NCBI GenBank assembly: GCA_031763025.1
Contig: JASSKH010000006.1
Span: 11,157,979-11,221,978 of the forward strand
Direction of reading: 5' to 3'
From: Macrocystis pyrifera
Taxonomy: Eukaryota; Sar; Phaeophyceae; Laminariales; Laminariaceae
DNA length: 64,000 nt
This document shows, piece by piece, positions 45,600 through 57,361 of this stretch. The notes under the pieces are model-generated. The model was not told the DNA's origin, made no database searches, and worked only from the letters and a program-made list of their open reading frames with translations. Numbering within the stretch: position 1 is the stretch's first letter; each line of letters begins with the position of its first letter. The position numbers were made by a program, and so were the translations under genes.

Positions 45600-47095
45600 T
45601 CTGGGATTATTAATGTTTAGGATCCAAACTTCACCTACAGTAGCATATATGAACACACCCGATGTAGAACGCCACTTTCTAACTTCAAGAAACCCTACCT
45701 CAACCGCTGCTTATGGGCTTGATCCCCAACCCGTCTCTAATCCGACCGACGATTCATTACCTCTCCACAAACCCCGGATTTCCTTCGTTCAATTCTACAT
45801 TTGTTTTTATTTATTGTAGGCAGAGTTCGACATGAGCGATTTTATTTTCGTTCGAAACAAGGAAAAGGAAAAAAGCGATCGGGAAGCAGTACCATAACAC
45901 GACGATGGATAGCATACCCTGGCACCCAGTATTCAAACCTTCGACAAGACAGCACCATATATAAAGACATAGAAAGCTTTGTGGTCACCAAGTATGCTGG
46001 TATCTAATGTACGATGGCCCAAACTGGAGTGACGTCTGAAGTTCTTATTGTGAAGTAGAGCCACGTAACATACCAGTTGTGTTTTGTCGTTCAGGGTTAC
46101 AGGCCCTTGGTGGTTAGTAATGATAGAGGTGCATGGAATGTATCGAGACAATTGGTATCGAACTATGCAAGAACGAGCGCATATTTCACAAAACGTGTGT
46201 TATACGAAAGGTGTGTCCATCACAGTTTTGGAGGGGTATCCCCTCTTGTGGTCACCAAGTATGCTGGTATCAAATGTACGATGGCCAAATTGGAGTGACG
46301 TCTGAAGTTCTTAGTGTGAAGTAGAGCCACGTAACATACCAGTTGTGTTTTGTCGTTCATGGTTACAGGCCCTTGGTGGTTAGTGGTTAGTAATGATAGA
46401 GGTGCATGGAATGTATCGAGACAATTGGTATCGAACTATGCAAGAACGAGCGCATATTTCACAAAATGTGTGTTATACGAAAGGTGTGTCCATCGCAGTT
46501 TTGAAGGGGTATCCCCTCTTCAATCCCGCCCACGAGTCAATAAAATATTCACTCCAGATTTTCGTTTAATCTACGACGTTCAATTTCATTCACGATAGGC
46601 AAGGTTCGACCTGAGATGTTTACTTTCGTTCGAAGCAGGAAAATGGAAAAAGCGATCGGGATGTGGCAACGATGACAAAAATACCCTGGTACCCAGTATT
46701 AACACAGCACCATTAAGATACACAAGACATTGTGGCCACAAACTACGGCTGAATCCCATCCACACTCTACCTAAAATAGCATATATATATAAACACATCC
46801 CATGTAGACTGCCACTTTGAAATGTCAAGAAACCCTACCTCAACCAAATGCACTCTCGTGGACTTGAAAACCCTCTTCCCCCACCCCCTCTCCAATCCGG
46901 CCTATATACGATTCAATACCTCTCCATGAACCCCAGATTTCCTTTGTTCAATGTTCAACTTTTAATTTCCTTTACGGTAGGCAAAGTTCGAGCACACGTA
47001 GCCATTGACATTTTCGTTGGAAGCAGGAAAATATAAAAAGCGAGCGGGATGAGGCGACGACGAAAACAAATCCTGTAGTACCCAGTATTAAAACA
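45600..47095 (+). repeat. Interleaved tandem duplications (about 330 bp and 266 bp units)
   Basis: Unit X, with GAAACCCTACCTCAACC, a pyrimidine-rich stretch ending TAGGCA(A/G)AGTTCGA, and CGTTCGAA(A/G)CA(A)GGAAAA, occurs at 45620-45945, partly at 46525-46705, and at 46740-47095. Unit Y, with GTTACAGGCCCTTGGTGG and ATGTATCGAGACAATTGG, occurs at about 46093 and 46359 (period 266). The pyrimidine-TAG borders look like 3' splice sites, so exon duplication is possible. Frames are short and not recognised. Confidence 0.6.
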
Positions 47096-47099
47096 CTAA

Positions 47100-47440
47100 A
47101 AAAAAACAGCGCCGCAGCCGCCGGGGCGGGGGAGCGACAGCAAGAAACGAAGCCGCCACCGTGGCCACAGTCGCGATAGCCAAGAACACCGCCGTCGTCA
47201 CCGCGGCCGCAACCGCGACAGCAAGGAACGCAGCCGCCACCGCAGTCGCGGTCGCGATCATAAGGAACGCCGTCGCCGCCGTAGCATAGACAGCAGCCAC
47301 GGCAGTGCACCCGAGAGAGCTGCCGCCGCATCAAGAAGGGGAGGTCGGCACAGAACCAGCAACAGTCCCCGTCGCCTGAACGTCAAGGGGAACGGCCGCC
47401 GTCGCTCTCCCAACAGAGGTAGCAGCCACCGCAGCAACAT

Positions 47441-47475
<35 letters not shown>

Positions 47476-47579
47476 GCAGCAACAGGTGTCGGTGTTGGCC
47501 GGACCCTGCGCCTGGCACCGGCAACAAGCCTGGCACCAAATCCGATTGGCTACGCAGCGCATCCATGGAGTCTGGGTAA
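47100..47579 (+). CDS. RS-rich exon-like ORF (splicing-factor-type RS domain), partial
   Basis: The frame is open between a TAA at 47097 and a TAA at 47577 but has no starting ATG, so it would have to be an internal exon. It reads PQPPGRGSDSKKRSRHRG and continues with SRDSQEHRRRHRGRNRDSKERSRH-type sequence in separate Arg/Ser/His blocks. A run of about eleven Ser (AGC codons, 47444-47477) and a Cys/Pro stretch follow. Possible borders are CAG/CGCC at 47109/47110 and GG/GTAACA at 47575/47576. The acceptor lacks a pyrimidine tract. RS domains of SR proteins and related factors mediate splicing contacts. No RRM is seen nearby, and upstream duplications may have destroyed the gene. The minus-strand frames here are low-complexity shadows. 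Confidence 0.45.
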
Positions 47580-48352
47580 CATGGGCGGGGGTGTTCTCGC
47601 GCACATTACTCGCCCGCGCAAGCGCCCCAGGCGCGAATGTTGCGCCAGCCACAGCCTGCACCAACGGCATACGTCGGGCAGCACCATACCAGCACTACCC
47701 ACGTCCTACACCCTGGATCTGACAGCCGAGCCAAAACGCACAGACGCCCCAACCGGCGGGGGTGGCACCGCATCAGACCGCAACCCACCTGGGGGCATTG
47801 GAACCCAGCAGCTCAAAAGAGGCCCAAAGGGGCCAAGATGGTTTCGTCGGACTCATTGTAGCACCTCAGGGCAAGCTCTCATGGAGGAACGATCCAGTTC
47901 AGTGCTGTTCGTCTACAAGCTTTCTAAGATCATGTCACAGGGCGAGGGGGGGGCGTGGGCCATGCCCTAAGACCAGTTCTCCACCAATGGGATCAATCCT
48001 GCCCCCCCGAGCAGATAGGCTGAAGCCGTGGAGAGTCGAGTGCTTTGGAAAGCTCATCGCAGATACCCTGGCAACACGCGATCTGATGCAGGTGGAGGTA
48101 CCTCTCGTACCAGGGGGTTTTTGCCACATTCCCTTCGAGAAGTCAAAACGAAGGAGTGATGCCGGATCCTGGTAGCCGAGGTCGCGCATTCAGGACAGGC
48201 GTAGAAGAGGGCTGAGGTGGCGCTTACAGAGATATAGCTTATCCAAAGGGAGTCGTGGATGGTCGCAGTCCGCCGGCCGGTGCTGCATATTCGCGCGGTA
48301 ACAGCAGACGAGGCGAGGCCGCACGTCGGAAGAAATCCACTTTTGGAGGTAC
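47580..48352 (+). other. Possible continuation of an unknown ORF, cut by the 8.2 kb element
   Basis: A 138-codon frame (47762-48175) ends with PPRADRLKPWRVECFGKLI and VPLVPGGFCHIPFEKSKRR. Overlapping frames are also open. The sequence is cut at GTAC/48353 by the LTR element and resumes at 56598. After the element, frames with VSGRKVTELREQAVNLFF and KQYFTPVNVDAGKPLNPYM continue until about 56967. No family is recognised. It could be a diverged gag-like region of an older LTR element, since its 3' side ends in an A module and LTR at 57789. Confidence 0.3.
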
Positions 48353-48910
48353 TGTTACAGCGGGTGGCGCCAGGTAGGGAGGTTCATAGCGCTGTGACTG
48401 TCGTGACCAGCGTTATGGGGATAACACGGCGCGAGAAAACTGTCCTGATCAGGGTCACGCGTCGGGTCTATTCGATAGGCAGAGGGCAAGCTTTGGTTAG
48501 CATCCTCTGGGCGGATCTTATAGGGACAGGGAGGATCCCCGGTGTGGGAACGCTTTGGTCTCGGGTACAGAGCCAGTAACGAGGTTCTAGGACCACCCGG
48601 TGTTTACTAAACACCACCAAGTGAAGAGAGAAAGTCAAAGCCAAGTGATCTGTGATACCTGTCCTATCGACCCCCAGCCCCTTGGGCCCTGCCTTGCCCG
48701 TCGTGCCCGTCATCGTATCTGTGGTGCTTCGTTGAGTGTTCACGCTGGCTACTTGCATCTACCGCATTGCATCGATCCGCGTTCTGCGTGACCCGATCAT
48801 TTCTGCTTGAAGGCACTTCCTTGAACTCTCAAACAACAGGTGAGCCGGCCTCAGAGATCTAACGAACGCAGGTCCTTCTTAGGGTCTGAGAGCTGTACCC
48901 TGCTGTAACA
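48353..48910 (+). repeat. 5' LTR of the 8.2 kb element, 558 bp
   Basis: TGTTACAGCGGGTGG...CCCTGCTGTAACA. It contains the palindrome GGTGTTTACTAAACACC (48600-48616), shared by most family LTRs. The best match by eye is the LTR at 56030. Confidence 0.93.
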
Positions 48911-49528
48911 TGATGAACGCAGGGAGATCCAATGCATTGCAGGAGATTGGAGTGTTCGCAAAACGTGTGCAAGAGATCGGAGCGTTAGCAAACATATAAA
49001 ATAATGTCATCGTGTTCTTTCTATAATCCCACGTTTGATCCTGCATAATACTTTATTGCATACCACTTACTTGGTATATGCATACATCCACATGTTATCG
49101 TTCTTGCCTGCCTTGTATGATGGTGATACGTGCAATATGCTGTTATGTATTCACGCTGCCAATGGTGCCCTGCTCGTTTGTTCCGTAAGGCTTTGAAGAT
49201 ACTTATCTGGTCAATGCATGCAGGCATACTCGTTGCTCGTGCTCCGTTTGCCTGTTGCTCGTGCTCGTCTGTTCGCTTGTTGTTCATGATCGCACACTCA
49301 TGCATGTTCGTTAATAAATGACCGCATGCTATTGACCACATATTGTCAAGACCGAATGCAACCGACAGGAATCGATACAAGCCAAGGGTGCCGTACGTAC
49401 TAATACACGCATGCTCTCGTGTACCGTTTGCCTGGTTAGGTGATACCGGAAACTAACAATGTTGAGGCTTGCGCCGTTTGGGCGTGCGTAACCCTATAGA
49501 ACAATGAACCCCTGGACAACACTGTGCA

Positions 49529-49783
49529 TTGTCGGCTGGCAAACATGGAACTTTCAAGAAAACCGCGTATTTTTTGGTGACTGGTATTCTTGCCGCGATG
49601 CTTGTAGACTACATCAGTAGTAATAGACCAATCGTCGTAGTATGCACACCAAATGGGAAGTCCGATGCACGCTTGACCCTCTTCGATGTCTCCGGTCGTA
49701 CCATTTTCTGTGTTATATACCAACCGAGTGTTGCGCTCAATTTACAAATACAACACCTGAAAGACACTGAAAGCCATGCATAA
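49529..49783 (+). other. Short conserved D-module frame, second copy
   Basis: It is the same frame as 22518-22832, with MLVDYISSNR, TPNGKSDARLTLFD and a shorter tail because of a frame loss near 49745. Unknown product. Confidence 0.25.
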
Positions 49784-51929
49784 TAAGAGGAAAGGACAAG
49801 AAAAACTGGAGCAGATGAAGATCGGCTACGCAAGCCCTTGGGCACGGGTCACACGGGGTGTGATAGTTTCAGCTGGACGATGATGAGCTTGCACACAACG
49901 GAGGAAGGGATGGCTTGCTTGTGTCCGGAGGGTTCGAGTTAGATGACAGATACACGATGCAGCCCAACCTGATTAGCAACAGGCCAACAGGTATGAAGCG
50001 GGTGAAGCACACCCTTGTGATTGATCCTTCTCTTTTTCTGATGTCGAATCCACAGTCGAAAATGCTGATATTTTTCTTGCTGTACGCTTTTCCTCGAGCG
50101 CAAGAAAAAATCGGGGTGGTAGGCTGTGTCGTCCTGATTGACTTAAATTTTAAGTCACACACCAAAGCTAGAAAACTCGCGCAGCGTATCCCGTAAGATG
50201 CTGGACCACCGATGTAAGAACAGGGACATGGACACAACGAGATACCGGTAGCAAGCATGACATGGCGCATACCAGTGGTGAGCTGCCCGTGTTCGGAAAG
50301 GCATGGAATCTGAGTAGTAAATTGATTGATGTGCTGTATTTATTTAGACTACCATGGAAAGTATTGCGGTGGGCTGTCAATATATGTACGACTCTATTAG
50401 TCAGCCCAACCTCATCGACTGTCAGTATTTTCGTTTGTCACATCACATGTACAGGTGTTGTTGAAGAATGTCTCGCTGCTGGTATCGAAACAGCAGTAGT
50501 AGGGAGTACTTTTGAATCTCGTTGCGGGATGAGCGCCTCCCATAGATGGTGCTAAGGGTGAAGCTGGACGGAGTAACTGATGAGCCTACCCTGCCACGAA
50601 CACTTGTCTACCGCCGCCCGGGACAAAGGCGCCTCAACTCGGGAATTACACAGAAGAGCCGTATCTCCGTCTCTGCAATGCTATCAGTAGTCTAAACACT
50701 ACGCACGATGCTGAAAAAGATAAAAAGAATAGTACTGACGACCTACACTGCCGTACACGATTTGTATTAATATTAATCTTAGTACCTGTAATTTGGAAAA
50801 AAGTACAGGAACCATACTGCTGCTTTACGCTGTACCTGCAGTTTTATTTATTTATTTCCCGAACAAGGTTGATTTATCGACATACGGGGTTGGTTGATAC
50901 CACATCACAAGCGTTCAGGGGAGGTGGCTCGCAGTATGCTTTTTACAGCTATGTACACAGAGGACGTATACAATACATCCATAACACTAAAATTGTATGG
51001 CAAGATCCCGAGGGGACCTGACGCCTCTCTCTTCCTATCTTGACGAGTTATCATGTTGACTCGTTGAAACAACACCTACACAGCAGTATCTGCTGGATGC
51101 TACCCAACACCCGAATGTATATATCATATTCACACGGGGCATACTTGATGAAGCTGGATCAACTGTGAAGCTGGGTAGAAAAGACGTTGGTCTCAAAAGT
51201 CAAGACAACAACCTGGAGGATGTATATATATATATGGGTAATACGATAGATCGAACGGCAAGATCTCCCTCGATCCTTGGGCCTTACGATAGTTGTCCCT
51301 TATTACCGCAGCAAAGCATCAACACCACTGCCTCCCGGCATGAAGTCCTGCAGTGAAGCCGGTCAGCTGTCCAGTATAGCAATCAGGTTTTTATTCGGGT
51401 GAAAGCACCGCATGAAAGCTACGTTGAAACTGAGAACTATACAACAACTTATATGTACAACTGGGTATAAAGAACGGTATGGCACATGCATATGGGAGTT
51501 ACGTACTCCTACGACTCAAATCCGTGGGGTCTCCATACAATATACATCAAGTTGTATTATAAAAAGGTTTCTACATCCGTACGATCGCACATTATTCATG
51601 CTGACCGCAAAGTATGTTATTTTCATTCACACTTAACAATATACAGTATTTTCAGGATACCGAGCGGTATCACACAGCCTCAGTTTACTCTTGGCGGATA
51701 CCCCGCATAATTCTGTCCACTACGGCGAGAAAGTGAGCAATGAGATAATTACTGCTGTGCACGAGCTTCGCACGATACTTGTCAATCAATCTATAGTATG
51801 GCCGAAGATTCGATTGAAGCATTATAATCTGTTATAGATTACATAAAAATAATGTCAGCACAGAAACACAAAGATCAGATTTATTAGGGCTCGACCATTA
51901 ATATACTTGTACCCGATCTGGGTCGTGCC

Positions 51930-52250
51930 CTGAAAGGGTTTCGTTGGTTTTGATTATGGTTGGCCTATTCCATTCATCTAAAGGCCCGCGTGGTCTGATC
52001 TAGTGTATCGCTTCTGTTTTTAGCGTTGAACCATGGAGCTCGAATCTCAAGATTGATGAGGCGGTAATTTATGGATCATATACCATAAAACGGTGTGACG
52101 CCTAACGACGGTAGGCGCAACGAAGGACTGAAGTATTTTCGCAATAAAAATCCAAGGCACAGACCACATCGGGGAGGGGAATATAGAGCTTGCTCTGTGA
52201 CACCGGATGTCTATTATATGTAGGAGGGATAAATAAAAAATTGAGAATAA
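51930..52250 (+). repeat. SINE-like module in C of the complete element
   Basis: Same content and order as 27395-27705: TGATCTAGTGTATCGC, GAGCTCGAATCTC, and a body with GGGGAGGGGAATATAGAGC. It lacks a clean A tail. Confidence 0.5.
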
Positions 52251-53467
52251 AACAAATGGGATGGAAATCAACGATATGCACATACATAACTACGTACGAA
52301 AAAAGAATATAAGGTGCGAAAAATCAGCGAACGAGTACGAAGAAACACTGCATGGTCGGTGGGCGTCGAGGGGTTTCAAGATCGGTTTGGTTTGAAGAAT
52401 ACACTGCCACTACCTACCTGTTGTTAGGTCCATACCTTGCGTAGGTATCATCTGAAGATTGGGTTGTCCGACAACGAATCTGGCCAGCAGGTAAACGCTG
52501 TAACTCCGAGAGTGTGGGGTGGTCAAATACATACTATTGTAGTACGCGTTTCGTGTGATGTTCTTACCCTACAACAACAGCTCGAACTCCTGAAATCTCG
52601 CCCGTCGTCACAAAACAGGCTGAAAAACTAAAATGCATCGCGACTGGAAAAAAACAAACAAGTACGAAATAGTGCCGAACCGGCAGGTGAGAGAAACGGT
52701 ATTAACGACCTATCCGATATGGTATGTACCATTCCGCATCAATTGCAAATGAATGACATCATGAAGGTGTCCATGCTATTACATTTACAACCTACAGTAG
52801 AGCTAAAAACAAAACCACAACGAAAGAAAAACTACATCGCTGGTACGTGTTTGCGGTGTATCTGAATAAGAGTGCTGAAAAACCGAATCATACACTACAT
52901 ATTCAGCACGGCACTAACGATGGCTCACCAACAAGAACCGCGGGCTGCGTGGTGCAGGTTAAGTCTGTGCATGAACTAGAGCAGAGTGTGAGCGTCGCAT
53001 GTACACCCAGCATAGAGCATAGAGCGGGCTAGAACTTTGGAAAAGAACATCAACCTTGATGTGAAAACAGGTGCTTGATACATCTTGCCGAAAGGACCCC
53101 GGAGCGTCGGCTCCGATCATGAGTGCTTTGCCTGCAGGAATTGCGACTGCTCTCCCAGAATTGAACATGCATCCTAAGCGGTGGATTCGAGATACACTAT
53201 GCAAACCAAACTGAGCAGAGAAAACCTGGCCTTTTCCGATAGTAAAAACCCTCCCCAGGACGCATATACTCATTCACCGCCTTACTCACTAACGCGGTGA
53301 ACGGAAAGTCAATCGATTTTGACGCTGTTGTATGTATCTGAGACGGTTCCCGATGTCGACTGGGCATCTTAGCCATTTGAGTACAGCACTGCTGTACATG
53401 TACCTAAGTTTGACCCTAATTCCTAAGTGTTTCGTCCGCGCACTGGAAGGGCAGTTCTAAAGGCCAC

Positions 53468-53701
53468 ATGCCCAATGCCCAAACTAGAGGTTCCCTGAAT
53501 GTCAAAAACAAAATGCTAACGACGCGCGAGTTTGCGAACGCAAGCGTGCAGGTGTTGAGCGTACCAGGCATCCCTTTATTTGTCATTATCCCAGTAGCGA
53601 ATGATCCGCCTGATCAGAGAGGAATGCTTGAAGAGACACTAAATTGCATGGCATCGAAAGCCGAGAAACATGTTGGGATCATACTGCTGCTCGCCAGGTG
53701 A
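53468..53701 (+). other. Short conserved C-module frame, unknown
   Basis: A 77-codon frame with LTTREFANASVQVLSVP and RGMLEETLNCMASKAEKHVG. Copies at 28935-29135 and 43440-43620 preserve most of it in the same frame (with TAREFADASV, RGMLEETIKCM) but with an in-frame TAG or one-base shifts. Shared descent is sure; coding function is not. Confidence 0.3.
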
Positions 53702-54161
53702 CTATCTCTGATGGCAACGATGGCACAATAACTTTCACAGTCGAATAAGAGGCAAATCGACACAGAACCCCTGCTACGAGAAGGGTATAGCTGGATACGC
53801 CCAAGCATCAATTACGACCGACCAGGCTCCTTAACCCAATACCAGTGGGATACAGACCATCAGTGTTTTGCTATACGTTTTCGTGATAATACCTACAGTA
53901 CGCTTTGGGATTGTTCACACAGATTCAGTTAATATACAGATACTCGATGTCAGGCGCACAGGAGGTACATGAGAAGGCGTATACCAGGTATCATAACGTT
54001 TGAATACCCACATGTAGGAAGGAACGAGTGCATGTGCAAGTCGCCACACCACGCACAGGTACACATTTATGAGACGCTAAACCGAGATGGAACGTGACGA
54101 GCTTTGGTGTGATCTGAGCAACCTAACAGGATACTATTGTTGCTCCAAGTAGATTGGCCGA

Positions 54162-54512
54162 GTGTTGAAGGAACGAATCGATAGGTGTGATTGGAATGCC
54201 AGTAGGCGGTGGGCAGTTTCCGTTCTAGGGAGGTGTTTGTCTCCACCTGGCTGCAACTACTTCCACAAAAACCGATATACGAGGGGTACGAGTTGGAAGT
54301 GGTTGTGGACGAATGCCGTTTTAAGGTGCATGATTGATTTTAGCGGGAAAAGGTCGCACGAGTGGACAGTGTCCGTGCTGGGCGGGTGCCGTAAACGTCA
54401 GTACCTTCAAGCACTTACTTACCTCGGAATCAAATGTTTACCTTGGCTTGTGCCAGTAAGTCGGTGTGGCGTGAACGTCAGTACCGTGAAACGACCTAAG
54501 TCACTCGAATGA
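54162..54512 (+). other. Short conserved C-end frame, Trp/Arg-rich, unknown
   Basis: A 116-codon frame with LKERIDRCDWNASRRWAVSV and KNRYTRGTSWKWLWTNAVLR. A related frame is open at 44459-44702 on the minus strand, in the second arm of the palindrome. It contains NRYTRGTIWKWLWTNAVLR. I do not recognise the family. A second frame over the same bases is also open in places, so chance is possible. Confidence 0.3.
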
Positions 54513-55509
54513 TAACTTTGGCCCGGAGTAGAAAGAGAACCCAAAATGAACTTCCTACAGCCCGTGATGAACCTATACATGAAACGACCTCTCCATCCGC
54601 AAGGAATACCTACTCTCAATGCAGAGAAGTTTGAGATCATCACCAAAAGGAAGGCATATATAATATAAAACGCGTGGTGCGCGAGACCGAAACATCACAC
54701 ACAGTCTGCAGTGGACTAGCGTGGAAGCTGGCAAAGACGAGTTTCGACGAAATCCTCGATCTCTCAGTTGTTACTTTTATTATGTCAATACATCAAAACG
54801 TGGTATCCATACCAAGAGACTAGAGACATCTGGACAAACTTCAGAGTGACAAATGGATTCTAACTTACGCAGAAACGTTTGTTGAAGGAAGGTACAGTTA
54901 GAAATGTCTGGCGAAGGTAAGTGAATGGTGGCAGCATCGACGTAGTCCACTCCGCACGCTGAAACGTGGCAATCGTATGTGATGTTTAGCCACATCGACA
55001 AAAACAAGTACGTGAGTATATTGCAATACCCATCGGTGAACCGTTGTAACAGTTTTGACAGTCAAGCGCGCAGATATATAGAGAGGGGCAAAGTGGACAG
55101 TCACGATAGTGCGGCCACGTAGTCATATGACAAAGGACTGGCAGAATTCTCTGAAGTCTCAGTTGAAGGTGAGGTGGTGGGGTAGGGAGGGTGATGGTAG
55201 CTTTCAGTGGAATCTATGGCCAAAAGGTTAAACGTGTGGGTTATTGTCAAAGTTCAAAGTGCAGACGTAGGCCTTCGAGAGGAACCCCCACCTAAGATGC
55301 AGGTGAGACAGGAAGGAAACATATTTTTCAGTGTACTCTATGTCTGGCCAAAAGGTTAAACGTGTAGGTTATTGTCAAAGTGCAGACGTAGACCTTCGAG
55401 AGGAACCCCCACCTCAGATGCAGGTGAGAAAGGAAGAAAATATACTTTTTTTCGCAGATGAGTACATGCTCCAAGCGTGTTAGATAGATGTGGCGCTGGC
55501 AGTTGCAAG

Positions 55510-55850
55510 TGGTGAAAAATGTACGAGGGTCAGGTCCGCCGCTCTTCTCCACACCGTCCAAGGTCAGCACAGCGGGAACAAGAGGCGCTGCAACATCGGA
55601 CCGACGGCGATAGACGGAGGTAAACTGGAGAACATCTGGACTAAGGTCAGGACCGCCGTTCTTCTCACCACCGTCCAAGGGCAACACCGCGGAAAGGAAG
55701 GGCGCTGCAACATCGGGCCGACGGCGATGGATGGAAGAGAAATTCTGAAGGACGTCTGGACGAAGTTCAGGACCGCCGCTCTTCGCACCACCGTCTTAGG
55801 GCAACACTAAGGAAAGGAGAGGAGCTGCAACATCGAGCCGACGGCGAGGT
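55510..55850 (-). repeat. About 120 bp tandem units of the A module
   Basis: Nearly three units with ACCGTCCAAGGGCAACACC, GGGCGCTGCAACATCGG and GGACGAAGTTCAGGACCGCC. The antisense frame 55328-55687 covers two of them with PLDGGEKNGGPDLSPDVL and TLDGVEKSGGPDPRTFF, as at 2099-2644. Confidence 0.8.
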
Positions 55851-56029
55851 GCGGAGATGGAAGGCGCACGTGTTGCAGCGGTCCATGATCGTAATACCCG
55901 CTGGGCACCGTCGCTCATATGCGCCGGGCTGGGGCTATGTCCGAGGAGGAAAGCGCACACGCTGTCGCCGGGCTAGCACCGGGGCGCCGGCTTTGTGCCG
56001 ACGATGGATATGCGTCGGGCAGGGGGGAG

Positions 56030-56597
56030 TGTTACAGCGGGTGGCGCCAGGGAGGGAGGTTCATAGCGCTGTGACTGTCGTGACCAGCGCTATCGGGAGG
56101 ATAATACGGCGCGAGACAACTGTCCTGATCAGGGTCACGCCTCGGGTCTATTCGATAGGCAGAGGGCAAGCTTTGGTTAGCACCCTCTGGGCGGATCTTA
56201 TAGGGGCAAGGAGGATACCCGGCGTGTGAACGCCTTCGGTCTCGGGTACAGAGCCAGTAACGAGGTTCCGGGACCACCCGCTGTTCACTAAATGAACACC
56301 ATCGGGTAAAGAAAGAAAAGTCAAAGCCAAGTGATCTGTGATACCTGTCCTATCGACCCCCAGCCCCTTGGGCCCTGCCTTGCCCGTGGTGCCCGTCATC
56401 GTGTCTGTGGTGTTTCGTTGAGTGTTCACGCTGACTGCTTGCATCTACCGCCTGGCATCGATCTGCGTGCTTCGTGACCCGATCATTTACTGCTTGAAGG
56501 CACTTCCTCGAACTCTCAAACAACAGGTGAGCCGGCCTCAGAGATCTAACGAACGCAGGCCCTTCTTAGGGTCTGAGAGCTGTACCCTGCTGTAACA
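56030..56597 (+). repeat. 3' LTR of the 8.2 kb element, 568 bp
   Basis: TGTTACAGCGGGTGG...CCCTGCTGTAACA. It is followed by GTAC rather than a primer-site-like sequence, as a 3' LTR should be. A small insertion (TGAACACC region, 56290) distinguishes it from the 5' LTR. Confidence 0.93.
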
Positions 56598-57036
56598 GTA
56601 CGTGTCGGGGAGGAAGGTGACGGAGCTCCGTGAACAAGCGGTAAATCTATTCTTTACCAGCGCCTCCGATGGCAATGGGATGTAATCCCTCCTTATCCAA
56701 GTGGGAACCGACGTTAAGCAATATTTCACTCCGGTGAACGTGGACGCCGGTAAACCTCTGAATCCGTACATGGTACACCGCGGAGAAGTCTCTCGTGGCA
56801 TATTCTACGGCTTGATGAATGCACTGCTCACCCGGTGCAGTCGTGACCCCCTAACCGCGGCACCCATGACGGGACGGAGCCGAGGCAGCGTAGCGGGGCT
56901 ATCGCAGAGTCTGCGGCTGTCCCTGGGACAGAACGAGGCGAGGGGGTTTCCGTCGAGGGAGGAATGAGGGGGAGGAGGTAAACCGCGCACCAGGGAACTA
57001 CCCAAGGCCTGGAAGGTAGAGGCCCTCCGGGACAGC

Positions 57037-57330
57037 GTGCGCGCGGCGCTGGCCGCGGTAGACGGGGAATTATTCTCTGAGGGCGAGGAGGAAGAAGGGA
57101 AGGACGTGGAGGAGGAAGCGTTTGACGATCGCCCGCACGTCGAGTCCTTTTCCAACGTCCGTGCTTTTACCCCGGGTGCACATGGAACCCCGTTTGTAAG
57201 TCGCAAACGTGACCGAAACGACCACCCGGCCAGTAGGAGCCGAGAAACAACGGACCGCAGGAAGGAATGGGACGAACTACCGAGCCTGGATGCCGAAGAC
57301 AGGATTATCGACGCCTTGCGCCAACGAAGC
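57037..57330 (+). pseudogene. Acidic/Arg-rich ORF fragment, unknown
   Basis: It reads AALAAVDGELFSEGEEEEGK, then EAFDDRPHVESFSNVRAF, PGAHGTPFVSRKRDRNDHP and EWDELPSLDAEDRIIDALRQ. The frame continues to 57465, but the part after 57322 belongs to the opposite arm of an inverted repeat. A fragment of the same ORF lies at 10610-10877. From the opposite arm the natural continuation would be the CCCH finger of the next entry. No known family is assigned. Confidence 0.5.
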
Positions 57331-57361
57331 CGTACAGTCCGAACGGCACGACGACCTAATC

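Larger units (their letters stand above)
48353..56597 (+). mobile_element. Complete non-autonomous LTR retrotransposon, 8.2 kb (LARD-like)
   Basis: Identical LTR orientation at both ends (48353-48910 and 56030-56597). Flanks GTAC (48349-48352) and GTAC (56598-56601) form a 4 bp target duplication. A primer-site-like TGATGAACGCAGG follows the 5' LTR, and the purine tract GGCAGGGGGGAG precedes the 3' LTR. The internal 7.1 kb comprises D (48911-51160), C (51160-54530) and A (54530-56029) modules. None encodes gag, protease, RT or integrase. Its LTR family is that of the gypsy element at 3926-10360, which suggests trans-mobilisation by gypsy proteins. Confidence 0.85.

Noticed and set aside
46972..47566. 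Minus-strand frames rich in Ala, Val, Cys or Leu (up to 120 codons)
   Set aside because: They are low-complexity shadows of the RS-rich stretch on the + strand.
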